This document shows, piece by piece, positions 1 to 8,030 of a stretch of DNA of 64,000 nucleotides. Made by a program: the position numbers and the translations under genes. The number at the start of each line of letters is the position of its first letter. Within the stretch, counting starts at the first letter, position 1. The notes under the pieces are model-generated. The model had not been told where the DNA came from. It worked only from the letters and a program-made list of their open reading frames with translations, and did not search any database. The stretch lies in NCBI GenBank assembly GCA_964623265.1, contig CAZUTK010000006.1:4912-68911 (forward strand), written 5' to 3'. Origin of the DNA: CAZUTK01 sp964623265. Its GTDB lineage: Bacteria; Electryoneota; B3-LCP.

Positions 1-1
1 A

Positions 2-1528
2 GGAAAAAAACCCCACTTCAAGTTCGAAAGGCTGTTCCAGGAAGAAGGCAGCTTCCCGATGCTGGCCATCATCATGATCGGACTTCTCATTTTCAGCGGT
101 TTGGCATTCATGAAATGGGGTTCGGATGAGAGCTGGGAAGCGACCTATGAAAAATACAAGCTGCAAGCCTATTACGCCGCTCACGCGGCGATTATGGACC
201 GGGGCTTCGCCCGTCTGCGGCAACTGGATCCTTCCACCATCCTGAATCAGCGCGAAATCCTGGGCACGAACCTGCCTATTTTGGACAACAAGAACAAGAT
301 CGTCGCCCATGTGGACGAAGTCTGGATGGGGATCGCCCAGAACAAATACGGCACCTATTCCGCGGATGCCCGCTACATTGACGTAGGCGCCATCGGACGC
401 GTGGATTTCGAAGATACCGACAACAAGACCGGATCGGTGCGGGACAGCTTGAAGTTGACCGTGCGGCTGCTGAGCCTCTCCAATTTTCTTTACCTTACGA
501 ATATTGAAACCACGGTTTTCGGCGAAGTCATCAAGTTCTGGCATGAGGACACCCTGGACGGCTGGGTGCATTCCAACGACACCATCGCCATCATGGAAAA
601 TCCGGTCTTCTACGACCACGTCAGCACCACGGCGCCGATCTTCTGGCAGGGGCCCGGCTTCAATCCGGTGTTCGTAAATTATCCGCCTATGTTCGAGTAC
701 CGGGAAATCGTGCTGCCCACGGAAGCCACCGCCGTGCGCAACGCCGCCGCCAGCTCCGGATTGTACTTCGAAGGCAGCTCCGGCGGCCAAATGTGGGCGC
801 ACCGCTTGATTTTTATGGATATTCAGGGTTGGAGAATGTACAGATGGCCTCTGGGCGAAGCGTTTCCGGACTCCGCCACCCCCATCGCTTTCGGTCCGCC
901 GCCGAATTTCCAGGCTTTCTTCGTGGACGGCTATCTCGAGCTCGCAGGGATTTTCCGCGGACAGGCGACCGTCGGAGCTCACGGCGTGCAAGTCTCCAAT
1001 CCCCGCGATTACTTGGGCTACCATTGCATCCGTTTGATTGACGACATCCGCTACTACTTCGCCAGCAGCACCGGCGCTTTCAACGACACCACCGGCGGCT
1101 ATCCCGACATCCTCGGAATCATCTCCGAACAGAACATCACCATCGCCAACACCTGGGCGAACGGCAGACAGAACAAGGCGCAGGGCCGCGACATCGTCAT
1201 CACCGCCGCTCTGGTGGCGTTGGGGGAAAGCTTCAGCTTCGAAGATCAGAACGAACCGGCCGGAGCTGTGCCTTGGGAATTCTGGACCGGTTCGTACACC
1301 TGCCCCACGCCGCCCAACTCCGATGAACGCGGCGACATCTACCTGCACGGCGCGGTCACGCAATATCGGCGCGGCTACGTCCATCGCTCCAACCACGGCG
1401 GCACCGGCTACGGCAAGCAATACCGCTTCGACGCCCGGCTAAATACAATGTCGCCGCCCTTTTTCATTGACGCCACCGATTCTCAGGGAAACGCTCACTT
1501 CGAAATCATCAGCTGGGGGAATCGGTGA
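2..1528 (+). CDS. PilX-like type IV pilus-associated protein (5' end missing)
   Basis: The reading frame is open from the first bases of the window, so the true start lies upstream; the ATG at 59 is internal. After a basic stretch (KKPHFKFERLFQEEG) comes one hydrophobic segment (LAIIMIGLLIFSGLAF), then a long soluble domain of about 460 residues rich in aromatic residues and glycine. A short charged N-terminus, one membrane helix and a large extracytoplasmic domain is the layout of PilX/minor-pilin proteins. The classical glutamate at +5 of a prepilin is not obvious. The position directly upstream of pilM supports a role in pilus assembly or as a tip or adhesive component. No catalytic motif was recognised. 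The function is inferred from layout and context only. Confidence 0.6.
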   Translation, partial: GKKPHFKFERLFQEEGSFPMLAIIMIGLLIFSGLAFMKWGSDESWEATYEKYKLQAYYAAHAAIMDRGFARLRQLDPSTILNQREILGTNLPILDNKNKIVAHVDEVWMGIAQNKYGTYSADARYIDVGAIGRVDFEDTDNKTGSVRDSLKLTVRLLSLSNFLYLTNIETTVFGEVIKFWHEDTLDGWVHSNDTIAIMENPVFYDHVSTTAPIFWQGPGFNPVFVNYPPMFEYREIVLPTEATAVRNAAASSGLYFEGSSGGQMWAHRLIFMDIQGWRMYRWPLGEAFPDSATPIAFGPPPNFQAFFVDGYLELAGIFRGQATVGAHGVQVSNPRDYLGYHCIRLIDDIRYYFASSTGAFNDTTGGYPDILGIISEQNITIANTWANGRQNKAQGRDIVITAALVALGESFSFEDQNEPAGAVPWEFWTGSYTCPTPPNSDERGDIYLHGAVTQYRRGYVHRSNHGGTGYGKQYRFDARLNTMSPPFFIDATDSQGNAHFEIISWGNR

Positions 1529-1709
1529 TTCTTGGTACTTTCGTCCGCTTTCGTAAAAATCGAAATCAGCAAAAATTCTTCGCTCTACCGGATCACCCCT
1601 ATCCCCATCGGTTGTCATCGCCAAAGACTTCCCCAGCCGTGGGACGGCGCGCGGCGACCGCGTGTTCCGCATCCGACGGCTTCATTCATTATCCCCCTGA
1701 CTGGACATC

Positions 1710-2780
1710 ATGATCGGAATCGGCAGCCAGCAGCGTGTGGGCTTGGACATCGGCTCGCACAGCATCAAAATCGTCGTGCTTGAGAAATCCGGCACACAAA
1801 ATCGTCTGAAAGACTACACCGTCTTCCCGCTCTACGCCGAAGGCGAAACGTTCGACCCGGACGGTCCTAAAAAATCCATCGTCGTCCCCCGGCTCTTGAA
1901 CGCCTTCGCCAAGCTGAACCTTCAGCCTCGCAAGATCAAACACCTCGCGTCGTGCATCGGCGGTGCGGCGGTCGCAGCGAAAGAAATCAAATCCGTGCAG
2001 ATGACAGACGAGGAAATGGATTCCTCGCTGATGCTGGAAGCCCGCAAACATCTGCCTCTGGACGGCAGTGAAACCATCGTGGACTACCAGATCCTCGGCG
2101 ATGATCCCGTGGAATCGGACAAACTCCGCGTCCTGCTGGTCGCCGCCACCCGCAAATACTTCCAGACCCATCTGGAAACCCTGCGCGACATCGAACTGAA
2201 ACCCGGAATCGTGGACATTGACCAGCTCGCCCTCTTGAACGCTTACCTGGCGCTGAATGACCTCCCCGACGACGGTGTGCAGATCTTCTTGAACATCGGA
2301 TGCCGTAAAACCAACCTCTCGGTGCTGGGCAGAAAAAACCTCTTCTTCACCCGCGACATCCCCATCGCCGGTTATACCTTCACTCTGGATCTGATGAAGC
2401 GCTACAACCTGTCGTACGAGGACGCCGAACGGATTAAAGTTACCCAGGGGATGGAACCGAACCTGCCGCGAGCGGCGGAAACCACCGAAGATGCCAACGG
2501 TCTGCAGCTCGCGGAAAAAGGCTCCTTCGAGCGCCTGGGTGATGAGATCAACCGATCTCTGCGATACTATGTGAAGGAAACCGGACAGAGCTACTTCCAC
2601 AGCATCGTGCTGACCGGCGGATCCGCCCGCCTGCCGGGATTGGACGGCTTCCTGCAGCGCAAATTCAACCTGCCGGTCACCCTTTACAACCCCTGCGCGG
2701 GATTGGAGACCGGCGGAAAAGATATAGACACCGGCACGCAATTGGCTGTGGCGGTCGGACTGGCTCTTCGAGCGGAGTGA
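1710..2780 (+). CDS. pilM: Type IV pilus assembly protein PilM (actin-like ATPase)
   Basis: A 356-residue cytoplasmic protein of the actin/FtsA fold. It shows the phosphate-1 motif GLDIGSHSIKIV near residue 11, a phosphate-2-like stretch IFLNIGCRKTNLSVL and the C-terminal nucleotide motif LTGGSARLPGL. PilM caps the inner-membrane alignment complex by binding the cytoplasmic tail of PilN. The next three genes encode PilN-, PilO- and PilP-like proteins, so the canonical pilMNOP order is kept. The length is normal for the family. The gene starts 181 bp after the upstream gene, and no strong promoter consensus was seen in that gap. Phosphate-2 has Asn where the actin fold normally has Asp. Confidence 0.93.
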   Translation: MIGIGSQQRVGLDIGSHSIKIVVLEKSGTQNRLKDYTVFPLYAEGETFDPDGPKKSIVVPRLLNAFAKLNLQPRKIKHLASCIGGAAVAAKEIKSVQMTDEEMDSSLMLEARKHLPLDGSETIVDYQILGDDPVESDKLRVLLVAATRKYFQTHLETLRDIELKPGIVDIDQLALLNAYLALNDLPDDGVQIFLNIGCRKTNLSVLGRKNLFFTRDIPIAGYTFTLDLMKRYNLSYEDAERIKVTQGMEPNLPRAAETTEDANGLQLAEKGSFERLGDEINRSLRYYVKETGQSYFHSIVLTGGSARLPGLDGFLQRKFNLPVTLYNPCAGLETGGKDIDTGTQLAVAVGLALRAE

Positions 2781-2783
2781 TCC

Positions 2784-3440
2784 ATGGTAAATCTTTTCAG
2801 CATCAATCTCAACAAGTCGGAAGGACACGCCGAACGGGAAGCCCGCTGGCGCAAGAGACGGGAAGGCATCGTCATCACCGTCTTCCTGATCCTCTTCATC
2901 GTGCTCTCGCTCTACACCTACCGCAATCACCAGGCGCTGGGCAGCATCATCCAGGCGAAACAGCAGCAGATCGCGGAGATAGACAAGCGCCTGGAAGAAC
3001 TGCAGCGAGCCGGCAAAAACATCTCCAAGAACGACGTGCTGACGCTGGCGCGTATGGAAAAAGAGCGCTTCCTCTGGGGCAGCAAATTCCGAGCTCTGGC
3101 GGAAATTCTGCCTTCCGACGTCGTCATCACCCTGCTGGAATTCAATAACCGCCAGCTGCGCATCAAAGCCATCAGCAAAATCCTCACGGACGAGAAGGAG
3201 TTCGATAAAGTATCCGAATTGATGGATATGTTGAAGACGACCCCCTTCTTCTACCGCGAATTCACGAATATCCGTTTCAGCGAGTCGCACCGCGTGAAGA
3301 TCGAAGATCAGGAGATCCTCTCCATTACGATCGAGTGCACCATTGAAAAGCCTTCGGCGTTCGCTACTTCGACGCGCGCCGCGCGCACCCCTGCCAAGGC
3401 GAGCAAACAAACGAAAGTCAGCGGCTTACCCGAACCGTAA
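2784..3440 (+). CDS. pilN: Type IV pilus assembly protein PilN
   Basis: A 218-residue bitopic protein. Residues 1-12 (MVNLFSINLNKS) match the conserved cytoplasmic PilN peptide that docks into PilM. A basic stretch precedes a membrane helix at about residues 28-46, followed by a helical, probably coiled-coil region (IQAKQQQIAEIDKRLEELQ) and an alpha/beta periplasmic domain to about 190. The last 25 residues are a low-complexity Thr/Ala/Lys tail. The start codon lies 3 bp after the pilM stop, with GGAG overlapping the end of pilM, so translation is probably coupled. Confidence 0.9.
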   Translation: MVNLFSINLNKSEGHAEREARWRKRREGIVITVFLILFIVLSLYTYRNHQALGSIIQAKQQQIAEIDKRLEELQRAGKNISKNDVLTLARMEKERFLWGSKFRALAEILPSDVVITLLEFNNRQLRIKAISKILTDEKEFDKVSELMDMLKTTPFFYREFTNIRFSESHRVKIEDQEILSITIECTIEKPSAFATSTRAARTPAKASKQTKVSGLPEP

Positions 3441-3449
3441 GGAAACTAC

Positions 3450-4007
3450 ATGAAGAAGAATCTCATCCTGCTGCTCATCGCCATCCTCTTCGGCGGCGGT
3501 TTCTGGCTGTACTACAACACCGTCTATCCCAAGATCCCCGCCGAAATCGAAAATTTGGATCGGAAAATCCGCACCGAGAACGAGAAGCTGATCTCCGCCG
3601 AAATCCTCGCCCAGGAAATGAAACTGGTTTCGGAACTCATCGAAAAGAACATCGCCACCTCCGCTCAAGACTCCCTGGCGGAAGACGCTTCGATGCCCTT
3701 CTTGAACTACCTGACCGGCATCCTGCGCAATCTGGACATCAAACTGATCTCTCTCGAACCTAAAAAACGCCGCACCCAGGTGGATCATATCAAGACCCCC
3801 TACGCTCTATCGGTGGAATGCAGCTATAAAAAATTCGGCAAACTGGTCACCGAGCTCGAAAAATCCGAACGGCTCATCTCGGTGGAATCCTTTATGGTGG
3901 ACAACGGATTCCGCAAGGCGGCGGCTTTCGGCAGCGAAAAACGCGCTCCGGAAGACCGCGTCTTCGAAATGGAAATTTCCACGCTGACGTTGATCAAACG
4001 GCAGTAA
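3450..4007 (+). CDS. pilO: Type IV pilus assembly protein PilO
   Basis: A 185-residue inner-membrane protein. It has an N-terminal helix at residues 4-20 (ILLLIAILFGGGFWLYY), a coiled-coil segment to about residue 70 (EIENLDRKIRTENEKLISAE), and a periplasmic ferredoxin-like domain. Size and layout fit PilO, which heterodimerises with PilN to link the PilM ring to the secretin through PilP. It starts 9 bp after pilN. Family sequence conservation is low, so the call rests mostly on architecture and on its place between pilN and the pilP-like gene. Confidence 0.87.
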   Translation: MKKNLILLLIAILFGGGFWLYYNTVYPKIPAEIENLDRKIRTENEKLISAEILAQEMKLVSELIEKNIATSAQDSLAEDASMPFLNYLTGILRNLDIKLISLEPKKRRTQVDHIKTPYALSVECSYKKFGKLVTELEKSERLISVESFMVDNGFRKAAAFGSEKRAPEDRVFEMEISTLTLIKRQ

Positions 4008-4022
4008 CTGCTGGAGCCTCGA

Positions 4023-4607
4023 ATGCAAGAACGCGAAAGACTACTTTGGAGCATTTTGATCATCCTGCTGATCATCATCGCGGGATATGAAGCCTACTGC
4101 GCCTACCGCATGGGTCAACAGGTCAAGGAATACCAGGCGGACTTGGATCGTGCGGTTCTCGGATCGGAAGATCCGCAGCTTCGCACCACCATCGAACAAC
4201 TGGAAGAGGAACTGCAGGATCGGTTGACCTACGAATTCGACGTCAGCCACGATCCCCTCGATCTGACTCAGGTGATCCACGGCCGGAAATTCCTCGCTTC
4301 GTTGGGCTTCAGCGAATCCTATGAATCGCAGACCAAATTGCGCCTCTCCTGCACGGTCATCGCGGAAAAACCCGCCGCCGTGATTAAATTTCAAGGGCGC
4401 TCCCGAATCCTGCGCCTCGGCGATGAAATCAACGGATACCGCCTGACGGAAATTCATCCGGAACGAGCCGTCCTCGTCCGGGGCGGCGAAAGATTGACCC
4501 TGACGACGGAAAAAGCTCCGGAAACGATCCAGGCGGAAAAGAGCCGCCGGGAAACCGCCATCACGGTGAGCACCCCGGACACAACCGAAATCCCGATGAA
4601 TTTTTAA
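4023..4607 (+). CDS. PilP-like pilus alignment protein with membrane-helix anchor
   Basis: A 194-residue protein in the position normally held by pilP. The N-terminus has a hydrophobic helix (LLWSILIILLIIIAGYEAY) and no lipobox, so it would be helix-anchored rather than a lipoprotein like classical PilP. A short coiled coil (TTIEQLEEELQDRL) follows. The C-terminal half has the PilP/GspC-like beta pattern (AAVIKFQGRSRILRLGDEI, then GYRLTEIHPERAVLVRGGE), the module that contacts the secretin in PilP and GspC. The last 35 residues are a polar tail. A GspC-like protein is the main alternative; both have the same bridging role. Confidence 0.68.
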   Translation: MQERERLLWSILIILLIIIAGYEAYCAYRMGQQVKEYQADLDRAVLGSEDPQLRTTIEQLEEELQDRLTYEFDVSHDPLDLTQVIHGRKFLASLGFSESYESQTKLRLSCTVIAEKPAAVIKFQGRSRILRLGDEINGYRLTEIHPERAVLVRGGERLTLTTEKAPETIQAEKSRRETAITVSTPDTTEIPMNF

Positions 4608-4668
4608 TCCGCCCGACCTGCGGAGACCCCGTAAGCAGCGGAGAAAAATCATACACCGAATCATTCTG

Positions 4669-4682
4669 CCACACGATTGTGG
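4669..4682 (+). promoter_or_regulatory. Small hairpin in the leader of the secretin gene
   Basis: CCACA and TGTGG form a perfect 5-bp stem around a CGAT loop, ending 13 bases before the probable ribosome-binding site TAGGAG of the secretin gene. No T-tract follows, so it is not a normal intrinsic terminator. It may stabilise the mRNA or tune expression of the secretin relative to pilMNOP. Confidence 0.3.
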
Positions 4683-4706
4683 GATAATAACCCTTAGGAG
4701 AACCCA

Positions 4707-6125
4707 ATGCAGCGTTTGATCGCGATCTCGGTGATTATCCTGTGCATGACCTCTGCGTTCGCCCCGGCACAGAATCCCCAGGGAACCGTCCCGACCGGAT
4801 CCCAAATCATCTCCCCCAGCCTGCAGAAGCTGGTGACCATTGACGCTGAAGACGCCTTCCTTCCTTCGATCCTCGCGATTCTCGCGTCCGAAAGCGGCTA
4901 TAACATCGTGACCGGTCCGGGAGTCAACAAAGAGGAACGCGTCTCCGTTCACCTGAAGAATACCCCCATCGAACAAGCGATGAATCTCGTGGTCCGCGCT
5001 GCCGGACTCTCCTACGAAGTGGTCGGGAATTCCTTCCTGGTGGCGCCGGCGGACAAACTGCGCGAAGAAGTCGGCTTGACCTCCTATGTCGTGGAACTGC
5101 AATACGCCGCCGCTCAGGAAGTCGCCAATCTGCTGCAAAACTTCACCGCCCAGATCCAGGTGGATGGCGCCGGCAACAAGCTGCTGATCATCACCAGCCC
5201 CAAAGTCATCAGCGAAATCCAGCGCGTCGTCGCCGCAGTGGATAAGCCCTCCCTGCAGATCATGCTGGAAGCTCAATTGATCGAAGTCGCCGTCGAAGAC
5301 GAAGAAGCGCTGGGCATTGATTGGGGCAGAATCTCTTCCTTGAAGACCACAGTCTCCGAAGTCGGCGTGGATAACTTCGGCGCACCGACCCTGGTCCCCA
5401 ACGCCTCGCGCCTCGGCGAACTGCCGGAACAGGTGGCGTTTTACCCCATAGACGGCTTCCTGGACGCAGGCTACCTGGCGAAACAACCTTCCGTCTTCCA
5501 GGTCACCCTCGACTGGCTCCTGAAAAACAACCGCGCCGAAGTCCTGGCGAATTCGAAAATCGCCACCATGAACAACCGTTCGGCTTCCTTAGAAGTCATT
5601 GACGTCATCCCCTACGTCCTGACGGCGGGCGGCGTCGGCGGACAGGTGCAGGTGCAGAAAGAAGAAGTCGGCATCAAATTGAGCATTAAGCCCAACGTCA
5701 ACACCGACGGTTACATCACGACCGAAATCACGCCGGAAGTCTCCTCCGTCTTTCAGCTCATCGGACCGGATCAAAATATCCCCTGGGTCGTCAAACGCAC
5801 CTCCACCACCACGATCCGAGTCAAAGACGGCGAATCCATCATCATCGCCGGACTCCTGGGCGTCAACTCCAAGCTGACGCAGCACAAATTCCCCTTCTTA
5901 GGAGATATCCCGCTGGTCGGCTCTCTCTTCCGGCACAAAGCGGAAAACATCAAGAAGACGGATCTGATCATTCAGGTCACGCCCAAAATCCTCTCCGCCG
6001 AAGAACCTGGAGGGGAGCTGCCGGACATCCTGAAACAGACCCGGGATAAATTCATCTCCAGCGCGACTCCCACCGGCGACGGATCGGATGAAGAAGCGCC
6101 CAGGATGGTCTTCAAACAAAATTGA
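4707..6125 (+). CDS. pilQ: Type IV pilus secretin (PilQ-type, short form)
   Basis: An outer-membrane secretin of 472 residues. A signal peptide (about residues 1-22, ending AFAPAQ) is followed by an STN-like N0 domain (about 45-110), a Secretin_N-like domain (about 117-185, YVVELQYAAAQEVANLL) and the C-terminal secretin domain (about 260-440). Signature stretches are ANSKIATMNNRSASLEV, VKDGESIIIAGLL and FPFLGDIPLVGSLFRH. PilQ proteins are commonly about 700 residues with one or more peptidoglycan-binding AMIN domains; none is visible here. RBS TAGGAG lies 7 bp before the ATG. GspD is possible from sequence, but the pilMNOP/pilBC context favours PilQ. Confidence 0.88.
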   Translation: MQRLIAISVIILCMTSAFAPAQNPQGTVPTGSQIISPSLQKLVTIDAEDAFLPSILAILASESGYNIVTGPGVNKEERVSVHLKNTPIEQAMNLVVRAAGLSYEVVGNSFLVAPADKLREEVGLTSYVVELQYAAAQEVANLLQNFTAQIQVDGAGNKLLIITSPKVISEIQRVVAAVDKPSLQIMLEAQLIEVAVEDEEALGIDWGRISSLKTTVSEVGVDNFGAPTLVPNASRLGELPEQVAFYPIDGFLDAGYLAKQPSVFQVTLDWLLKNNRAEVLANSKIATMNNRSASLEVIDVIPYVLTAGGVGGQVQVQKEEVGIKLSIKPNVNTDGYITTEITPEVSSVFQLIGPDQNIPWVVKRTSTTTIRVKDGESIIIAGLLGVNSKLTQHKFPFLGDIPLVGSLFRHKAENIKKTDLIIQVTPKILSAEEPGGELPDILKQTRDKFISSATPTGDGSDEEAPRMVFKQN

Positions 6126-6166
6126 ACTGAGAACCGTTGCCCCGAGATGTTTACCGCTGAAATTGG

Positions 6167-6223
6167 AACCTGAACCCTGCTGAGAGGGTAACGAAATATC
6201 AGAAGGGTAGGTACATTCAGGTT
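6167..6223 (+). promoter_or_regulatory. Structured 5' leader that could mask the RBS of the SLBB gene
   Basis: AACCTGAA at 6167-6174 is exactly complementary to TTCAGGTT at 6216-6223. Inside it, ACCCT (6174-6178) pairs with AGGGT (6185-6189) around a GCTGAG loop. The right outer arm contains CAGG, the best Shine-Dalgarno candidate for the ATG at 6228. Closing the outer stem would therefore hide the ribosome-binding site. The complementarity is seen directly; the regulatory role is inferred. Confidence 0.4.
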
Positions 6224-6227
6224 GAAA

Positions 6228-7985
6228 ATGAAGAAAAGCTTCAGCGTCCTTGGAACAGGGTCCCTGGTCTGGGTCACCCTGTTCTGTTTGGAGTTTTCGG
6301 CAGGCGCGTTTACCGCGGCGGCGCAGACGCAGACTCAAGCACGCCGGCAGCAGGAATTCTACCCCCTCGAATCGGTGCCTTCCGAAGGGGAACAGCCGCT
6401 GGAAGGTCCTCTGCATCCCCTCCTGCGCGAAGAACTGCCGGTGGAAGGTCAGCCGCTGGAAGGTCCCATTGACCCGGCGGCGTATATTATGGGTCCCGGC
6501 GACCTCGTCGGCGTCACGGTGATGGGCGGAGCGGATCGGGACCTGCTGGCGCGGGTCTCCGCCGACGGCACTTTGCGCATCGCCACTCTGGGCATCGTCA
6601 ATGCCGGCGGGAGGAGTTTCCAAGACGTCAGAGAGCAGATTCTCGAAATCGCTAAAAAAAGCTATACGACCGACAAGATCGCCGTTTATCTCGTGGAATT
6701 GCGCAACTTCAAGGCATCCGTCGGCGGTATGGTCTGGGCGCCCGGCACCTACAATCTGACCGCCACAGACCGCGCCACCACCCTGCTGTCGCGCGCCGGA
6801 GGATTCTACAACCCGGAACGCAAAGAAGAGGAAACCCAGCTCACCCAGTTGAAAGCCGTGCTCGAAAGAGAAAAAAAAGAAGAGAAGATCACCCCTCTGC
6901 CCAGCTATTCCGCCCGACGCGCTCAGATCATCCATCGCGACGGCACGCGGGATAACGTGGATTTGATGCTGTTCCTGCGCGGCGGGGATCCGGCGGGGAA
7001 TCCCTACGTCCTGGACGGCGATTTTCTGCTGATCCCTCCGCTAAATGCGAAATCCGGAGTCATCGGCGTCTTCGGAGCGGTTCACCATCAGGGTCTGGTC
7101 GAGTATCTGCCCACGGATCAACTGAAAACGGCGCTCTTGCTTTCCGGCGGGATCACACCGGATGCCCGCCGCGATTCGGTGGAGATCACCCGGTTCATCG
7201 GGGAGACGGCGGAATTCACCACCTTCTACGTCAATCTGGACGACTCCGGCGCAATGGAACTCCCCCTGCTCCCGGATGACCGCGTATACGTCCGCCCTTA
7301 CCCCACCTATCACCCCCAGCTGCAGGTGGAATTGCGCGGTGAATTCATCAAACCCGGATTCTACCCGGTCGGATCCCGCGGCACGCGGATTCTGGACATC
7401 ATCCAAAAAGCCGGCGGATTCACCACCCGCGCCAGCCTGAAAGAAGCGATCCTGACGCGGCAGTTCGGTCAAGAGCTTGTAGATCCCGAATACGAACGCC
7501 TGCGCTTGATGCAGGCGGCGGATATGACTCCGCTGGAATATAAATACTTCAAGAATAAGAGCCAGGAGATGAAGGGACGCGTCGTCCTCGATCTCTACGC
7601 TTTAATTGAGAAAGGCGATTCCACGCAGAACATCCTGCTGCAGGATCAGGACATCCTCGAAGTCCCCCCCGTCACCCACACCGTGAAGGTTTCCGGACAG
7701 GTGAATCAGCCCGGAATCGTGGACTACGAGCCCGGCAAATCCTACAAATATTACATCGAGAAATCCGGCGGATTTTCTTGGAATGCGAGCAAAGGGAAAA
7801 TCCGGGTGATCAAAGGCGTCTCCGGGATCTGGGTCAAACCCGGACGCACGCAGATCGAAGAGGGGGACACGATCTTCATCCCGGAAAAATCCGATGTAGA
7901 TTACTGGCAGACCTATAAGGACATCATGCTGGTGCTGACGCAATTCGCCACCATCTATCTGATCATCCATAACGTGAATAGATAA
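6228..7985 (+). CDS. Wza-like polysaccharide export protein with multiple SLBB domains
   Basis: 585 residues. The ATG at 6228 is preferred over a TTG two codons upstream because it begins a signal peptide (MKKSFSVLGTGSLVWVTLF, cleavage near AAAQ). A Poly_export domain starts at about residue 85 (YIMGPGDLVGVTVMGG). At least four SLBB-type beta-grasp repeats follow, each built as G-x-V-x-x-P-G-x-Y and ending in AGGF/SGGI-type turns (near 165, 285, 365 and 490). The C-terminus carries a hydrophobic segment (IMLVLTQFATIYLII), which may insert in the outer membrane like the Wza helix. Wza-family proteins export surface polysaccharide. Between the pilus secretin and pilB the gene is unusual and suggests a glycan linked to the pilus. 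Two near-identical PLEGP stretches lie before the export domain. Confidence 0.85.
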   Translation: MKKSFSVLGTGSLVWVTLFCLEFSAGAFTAAAQTQTQARRQQEFYPLESVPSEGEQPLEGPLHPLLREELPVEGQPLEGPIDPAAYIMGPGDLVGVTVMGGADRDLLARVSADGTLRIATLGIVNAGGRSFQDVREQILEIAKKSYTTDKIAVYLVELRNFKASVGGMVWAPGTYNLTATDRATTLLSRAGGFYNPERKEEETQLTQLKAVLEREKKEEKITPLPSYSARRAQIIHRDGTRDNVDLMLFLRGGDPAGNPYVLDGDFLLIPPLNAKSGVIGVFGAVHHQGLVEYLPTDQLKTALLLSGGITPDARRDSVEITRFIGETAEFTTFYVNLDDSGAMELPLLPDDRVYVRPYPTYHPQLQVELRGEFIKPGFYPVGSRGTRILDIIQKAGGFTTRASLKEAILTRQFGQELVDPEYERLRLMQAADMTPLEYKYFKNKSQEMKGRVVLDLYALIEKGDSTQNILLQDQDILEVPPVTHTVKVSGQVNQPGIVDYEPGKSYKYYIEKSGGFSWNASKGKIRVIKGVSGIWVKPGRTQIEEGDTIFIPEKSDVDYWQTYKDIMLVLTQFATIYLIIHNVNR

Positions 7986-8030
7986 CGTTTGTCTGAAAAC
8001 TTTGAACCGCCCTTTCAACGATCCGGGAAT

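Noticed and set aside
1689..3410. A 573-codon open frame on the minus strand opposite pilM and pilN
   Set aside because: It is antisense to well-recognised pilus genes, its translation is low-complexity (R, F, D, V rich) and matches nothing. The same applies to long antisense frames at 4041-5486, 8451-9710, 24912-26276 and 26725-28518. They come from codon bias.
6175..6215. CTGAGA near 6181 as part of a TPP riboswitch
   Set aside because: Only that hexamer resembles the TPP consensus. The second conserved half and the long P1 geometry are missing, and the downstream gene is not related to thiamine.
7989..8030. TTG start for pilB at 7989
   Set aside because: It has no Shine-Dalgarno sequence and would start 3 bp after the upstream stop. 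The ATG at 8031 begins at a better-conserved position, though evidence is modest.
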